A program made the position numbers and the translations under genes. A stretch of 9,388 nucleotides of DNA from positions 1 through 9,388 of the forward strand of contig HF990787.1 of assembly GCA_000436255.1 (NCBI GenBank), written 5' to 3'. Positions 6,733 through 9,388 of this stretch are shown here, one piece after another (the first letter of the stretch is position 1; every line of letters begins with the position of its first letter). This stretch comes from Clostridium sp. CAG:1193 (GTDB lineage Bacteria > Bacillota_I > Bacilli_A > RF39 > UBA660). A model generated the notes under the pieces. It had not been told where the DNA came from. It worked only from the letters and a program-made list of their open reading frames with translations, and did not search any database.

Positions 6733-6762
6733 ATTATCCTAAATTTAATAATAAAAGTTTCA
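6733..6762 (-). promoter_or_regulatory. Candidate promoter of the sigma-factor operon, possibly autoregulated
   Basis: On the minus strand TGAAAC (6762-6757) is followed after 16 bases by AGGATA (6740-6735). TGAAAC with 16-base spacing is the classical -35 and spacing of many Bacillota ECF promoters (for example those read by sigma-W or sigma-V), although the -10 is not their CGTA or CGTC. The same bases can also be read as a weak sigma-A promoter, TTGAAA (6763-6758), 19 bases, GATAAT (6738-6733). Either gives a leader of about 12 bases before ATG 6715. Confidence 0.4.
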
Positions 6763-6818
6763 AATTTATGAAAGAAAAAAGTAAAAAAACTCATAATATT
6801 AATAGTTTGGGTGATTTT

Positions 6819-7673
6819 ATGTGGATATTATATTCTTTACTTGCTGCATTTTTTGCAGGAATAACATCTTTATTTGCAAAAGTTGGTGCGAATAAAATTG
6901 ATACAAAAACTGCAACTATGATAAGAAGCTTTATTATACTTATTTTCTCATTTATAATCGTTATTTGCAATAAGACTATAAAAGAAATTGATAATTTAGA
7001 CTATAAAACATCAATATTCTTAATTATATCAGGAATTACAACTACCCTATTATGGTTTTCATATTTTAAAGCCCTACAACTTGCAGATATTAGTAAAGTT
7101 TCCCCAATAGATAAAACTAGTATTATTATCACTCTTATATTATCAATAATTTTTTTGAATGAAAAAATTACTATAATTAAACTTATATCAATTATATTTA
7201 TAGTAATAGGTACAATATTAATGACATATGAAAAAAATAGCAAATCACAGGATAAAAAATGGTTAATATATGCTTTTTTAACCGCACTATTCACGAGCAT
7301 TGCGACAATTGTTGGTAAAATTGGACTTGATAAAATCAATTCAGATTTAGCAATGTTTTTAAGAACAATAATTGTATTTATTATTTTAATTATTGCTGTA
7401 ACACTTAATGGAAACTTAAAAAATATAAAATATATAAGCAGAAAAAATTATATTTTCCTTTTTTTATCTGCAATAACTACAGGTCTATCTTGGCTATTTT
7501 ATTTTAAAGCACTTCAAAAAGGAGAAACTACTATAGTTTTTACAATAGAAAAATTAAGTATTGTAGTTGCCGTTGTTACATCTATAATATTTTTAAATGA
7601 GAAAATTAACACAAGAAAAGTTATTGGTCTTAGTATTATCTGCATATTTACTATTATTCTTGCACTACAATAG
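6819..7673 (+). CDS. EamA/DMT-family transporter with two homologous halves
   Basis: Integral membrane transporter of the drug/metabolite superfamily, 284 residues with about ten helices, probably exporting or importing a small metabolite; substrate unknown. The start at 6819 is chosen because MWILYSLLAAFFAGITS is the usual EamA beginning and GGTGAT (6810-6815) lies 3 bases before it. An in-frame ATG at 6768 would add 17 polar residues unlike the family. The two EamA domains (about 3-138 and 148-282) are obvious duplicates: SGITTTLLWFSYFKALQ (71-87) against SAITTGLSWLFYFKALQ (217-233), and SIIFLNEKI (109-117) against SIIFLNEKI (255-263). The SxxFLNEKI signature before the last helix of each half is typical of the family. 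It is followed 61 bases later by the glycosyltransferase gene on the same strand, with no terminator seen between. Confidence 0.9.
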   Translation: MWILYSLLAAFFAGITSLFAKVGANKIDTKTATMIRSFIILIFSFIIVICNKTIKEIDNLDYKTSIFLIISGITTTLLWFSYFKALQLADISKVSPIDKTSIIITLILSIIFLNEKITIIKLISIIFIVIGTILMTYEKNSKSQDKKWLIYAFLTALFTSIATIVGKIGLDKINSDLAMFLRTIIVFIILIIAVTLNGNLKNIKYISRKNYIFLFLSAITTGLSWLFYFKALQKGETTIVFTIEKLSIVVAVVTSIIFLNEKINTRKVIGLSIICIFTIILALQ

Positions 7674-7734
7674 TTTTATTATGTAGATATTTATTTGTGT
7701 TTTACGCATATTTATATTATTAAGGAGGACTATA

Positions 7735-8826
7735 ATGAAATATAAAATATGTGTGTATGCAATTGCGAAGAATGAAGAAAAATTTGTTGACAGGTGGTTT
7801 AATTCAGTAAAAGAAGCGGATTATATATATGTACTTGATACTGGTTCAACAGATAATACTGTGGATAAGTTAAAAGAGTTAGGCGTAGTTGTGGATCAAA
7901 AAATAATTGATCCTTGGAGATTTGATGTTGCTAGAAATGAAGCTTTAAAAATGGTTAAAGATGATGTTGATATATGTGTATCTATAGATTTAGACGAAGT
8001 TTTACTTCCTGGTTGGAAAGATGAATTAGGAAAAATATGGGATGAAAATGTAACAAGACTCCATTATACATATAATTGGAGTTTAGATGATAATAATAGA
8101 CCAATAATAAGTTTTTATTCAGACAAAATACACAAAAGAAATTGTTATGAATGGATTCATCCAGTGCATGAAGTACTAAATTATATTGGAGATAGCAAAG
8201 AAATTATTAAAACTACTAATAATATAACCATTAATCATTTTCCAGACAAAAATAAATCAAGAAGTGGATACTTACCATTACTAGAATTATCGGTAGAAGA
8301 AAATCCTACTGATGATAGAAATATGCATTATTTAGGAAGAGAATACATGTTTTATGAAAGATGGAATGACTGCATTGATACTTTAATAAAGCATTTAAAC
8401 TTAAAAACAGCAACATGGAAAGATGAAAGAAGTGCATCAATGAGATTTATAGCAAGAAGTTATAAAAAATTAAAAAGATATGACGAGGCAAAAATGTGGT
8501 TAGATAAAGCAATGAAAGAAACCCCTTACTTAAGAGATCCATATGTTGAAAGAGCTCTTTTAGAGTATGAGTTAAATAATTTAAATGAAACAGAAAAATA
8601 CTGTATAGAAGCTTTAAAAATTAAAACGCATGAAAAAACTTATGTAAATGAAAGATTTAGTTGGGATGAAACTATATATGATTTATTATCTATAGTAAAA
8701 TATAATAAAAAAGACTATGATAAGTCTTTATATTACATCAACAAAGCTTTAGAAATTAACCCTAATAATAAAAGAATATTAAAAAATAAAGAATTAATTG
8801 AAAAAGAAAAAAAGGATTTGATTTAA
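7735..8826 (+). CDS. Family-2 glycosyltransferase with C-terminal TPR-like repeats
   Basis: Cytoplasmic enzyme expected to transfer a sugar from a nucleotide-sugar donor; acceptor unknown. AAGGAGG (7722-7728) lies 6 bases before the start. Of 363 residues, the GT-A domain spans about 1-185: nucleotide-binding start ICVYAIAKNEEKFVDRW (5-21), LDTGSTDNT (34-42), and the metal-binding DxD in SIDLDEVLLPGW (83-94). H142 and H145 in IHPVHEVL (141-148) lie near the likely active site. Then come helical repeats with TPR spacing: about 197-222, 234-263, 267-295 and 313-345 (SLYYINKALEINPNN is a clear TPR end). The stretch NMHYLGREYMFYERWNDCI (196-214) is strongly shared with a GT2-TPR group I recall from Clostridia and their phages, related to the SunS type that glycosylates peptides. 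A peptide or surface-protein acceptor is possible, and the repeats may bind it. Confidence 0.88.
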   Translation: MKYKICVYAIAKNEEKFVDRWFNSVKEADYIYVLDTGSTDNTVDKLKELGVVVDQKIIDPWRFDVARNEALKMVKDDVDICVSIDLDEVLLPGWKDELGKIWDENVTRLHYTYNWSLDDNNRPIISFYSDKIHKRNCYEWIHPVHEVLNYIGDSKEIIKTTNNITINHFPDKNKSRSGYLPLLELSVEENPTDDRNMHYLGREYMFYERWNDCIDTLIKHLNLKTATWKDERSASMRFIARSYKKLKRYDEAKMWLDKAMKETPYLRDPYVERALLEYELNNLNETEKYCIEALKIKTHEKTYVNERFSWDETIYDLLSIVKYNKKDYDKSLYYINKALEINPNNKRILKNKELIEKEKKDLI

Positions 8827-8835
8827 TCCTTTTTT
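8808..8835. terminator. Bidirectional intrinsic terminator between glycosyltransferase and surface protein
   Basis: AAAAAAGGATT (8808-8818) pairs perfectly with AATCCTTTTTT (8825-8835) around the loop TGATTT. There is a T-run after the stem on the plus strand and, by symmetry, on the minus strand. It contains the stop of the glycosyltransferase gene and abuts the stop of the opposing gene, so it can end both convergent transcripts. Confidence 0.8.
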
Positions 8836-9388
8836 CTAATTATAATTTTTCTTTTTTAATACTATTAATGAAGTTAATGATATTAATGAGATTATCATCA
8901 TTAATGATGAACTAGTATTAACAGATAATCCAGTGTCAGGAATACTTTCATATATATAAGTTACTGTTATTTCACCATCTACATATTTTCCAGTTTCTTC
9001 TCCTTTTACATCTATTAATCTATATTTTTCAATAGTTTTAGCTTCAGTTTTATATTCAGTACCAACCATTCCTGTATATGTAACTTCTTTTGAAATTACA
9101 TTTCCTTTTGTATCTACATAAACAGCTTTAACTGTACCATTTACTTGTTCATAGTATAAATTAATTTCATTTCCTTCAACATCTATAGTTATTTCTTCTG
9201 GATTAGCTTTTACAAACTTATATCCAGCTATTTCAATAACTTCATTTGAAGCCTTAATAACTTCTTCAAAAGTTCTGTTTAAAACAACTTTTGAATCTTT
9301 TAATACTTTATTTGTATCTTTTTCTAAGTAGTTAACTGTATAACCTAAATCTGTTCTCTTTGTATAGTAAATGTTCATTACATTTGAA
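8836..9388 (-). CDS. Cell-wall-anchored MucBP-repeat surface protein, partial (N-terminus beyond right edge)
   Basis: The C-terminal end of a larger surface protein. The frame stays open to the right edge past the first in-window ATG (9378): upstream codons read Ser-Asn-Val into MNIYYTKRTD, and xxMNIYYTKR looks like the end of another repeat, so that ATG is not the start. Two beta-rich repeats are visible: GYTVNYLEKDTNKVLKDSK to NEINLYYEQ (nt about 9348-9145), and GTVKAVYVDTKGNVISKE to ITVTYIYE (nt about 9138-8947). Both show the MucBP pattern of V-x-Y-x-D/K-x-x-G/N near the start, a central Y/E-Y-x-x segment and a G-x-I-x-V-x-Y-x-Y end. Then come IPDTG (8943-8929), a spacer, a hydrophobic helix and KKKNYN, the layout of a sortase signal. 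MucBP domains are linked to mucin or host-glycan binding. The stop at 8838-8836 abuts a terminator. Confidence 0.88.
   Translation of the reverse strand, partial: SNVMNIYYTKRTDLGYTVNYLEKDTNKVLKDSKVVLNRTFEEVIKASNEVIEIAGYKFVKANPEEITIDVEGNEINLYYEQVNGTVKAVYVDTKGNVISKEVTYTGMVGTEYKTEAKTIEKYRLIDVKGEETGKYVDGEITVTYIYESIPDTGLSVNTSSSLMMIISLISLTSLIVLKKKNYN

Noticed and set aside
6768..6818. Upstream 17-residue extension of the EamA protein (MKEKSKKTHN...)
   Set aside because: Polar and unlike the family N-terminus, no ribosome site before ATG 6768, whereas ATG 6819 has GGTGAT at good spacing.
7001..7339. Minus-strand reading frame of 112 codons
   Set aside because: Antisense to the first half of the EamA transporter with no independent support.
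7674..7734. Separate promoter for the glycosyltransferase gene
   Set aside because: TATATT/TATTAT sequences exist at 7713-7720, but no acceptable -35 at normal spacing was found; in DNA this AT-rich it is not supportable.
1..9388. CRISPR array, tRNA, rRNA or insertion sequence
   Set aside because: No regular repeat-spacer units, cloverleaf-like GC-rich segments, transposase motifs or terminal inverted repeats were seen; simple AT-rich runs do not qualify.

Overview
The window is very AT-rich DNA with tightly packed genes, short leaders and strong GGAGG-type ribosome binding sites. This suggests a low-GC Gram-positive bacterium (Bacillota/Firmicutes). TGA is used as a stop, for example at the end of the 3024..3767 ATPase and the 515..1147 membrane gene, so the code is the standard bacterial one and a code-4 Mycoplasma is excluded. 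The MucBP-like surface protein with a C-terminal sorting signal, and the resemblance of several proteins to ones I associate with gut Clostridia, point to a gut-associated Bacillota. The lineage is an inference.

Layout. (1) 1..1904, minus strand: three consecutive small polytopic membrane proteins resembling ABC-2-type permeases. The last runs off the left edge, and no ATPase for them lies in the window. They are read from a strong promoter whose -10 is covered by a perfect 10-bp inverted repeat. (2) 2032..4542, plus strand: a complete NitT/TauT/SsuA-like importer (NMT1/THI5-type binding protein, ATPase, permease), divergent from operon 1 and ended by a hairpin that also serves the opposite operon. 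(3) 4552..6715, minus strand: an ECF-like sigma factor, a single-pass membrane protein that is probably its anti-sigma factor, and a second membrane-anchored extracellular protein that may be a sensor or accessory. (4) 6819..8826, plus strand: an EamA-family transporter with two homologous halves, then a family-2 glycosyltransferase fused to TPR-like repeats. (5) 8836..9388, minus strand: the C-terminal end of a cell-wall-anchored protein with two MucBP-like repeats and an IPDTG sorting motif, open to the right edge.

Functionally this is a cell-envelope neighbourhood: an export-type ABC system, a small-molecule importer, an envelope-responsive sigma module, a drug/metabolite transporter, a glycosyltransferase and a wall-anchored protein. 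Each divergent or convergent junction carries its own promoter or terminator. Nothing shows that the five blocks work together. No tRNA, rRNA, CRISPR array, insertion sequence or attachment site was seen. No stretch above about 100 bases lacks a gene: positions 1..518, which look empty at first sight, are an open partial reading frame on the minus strand.
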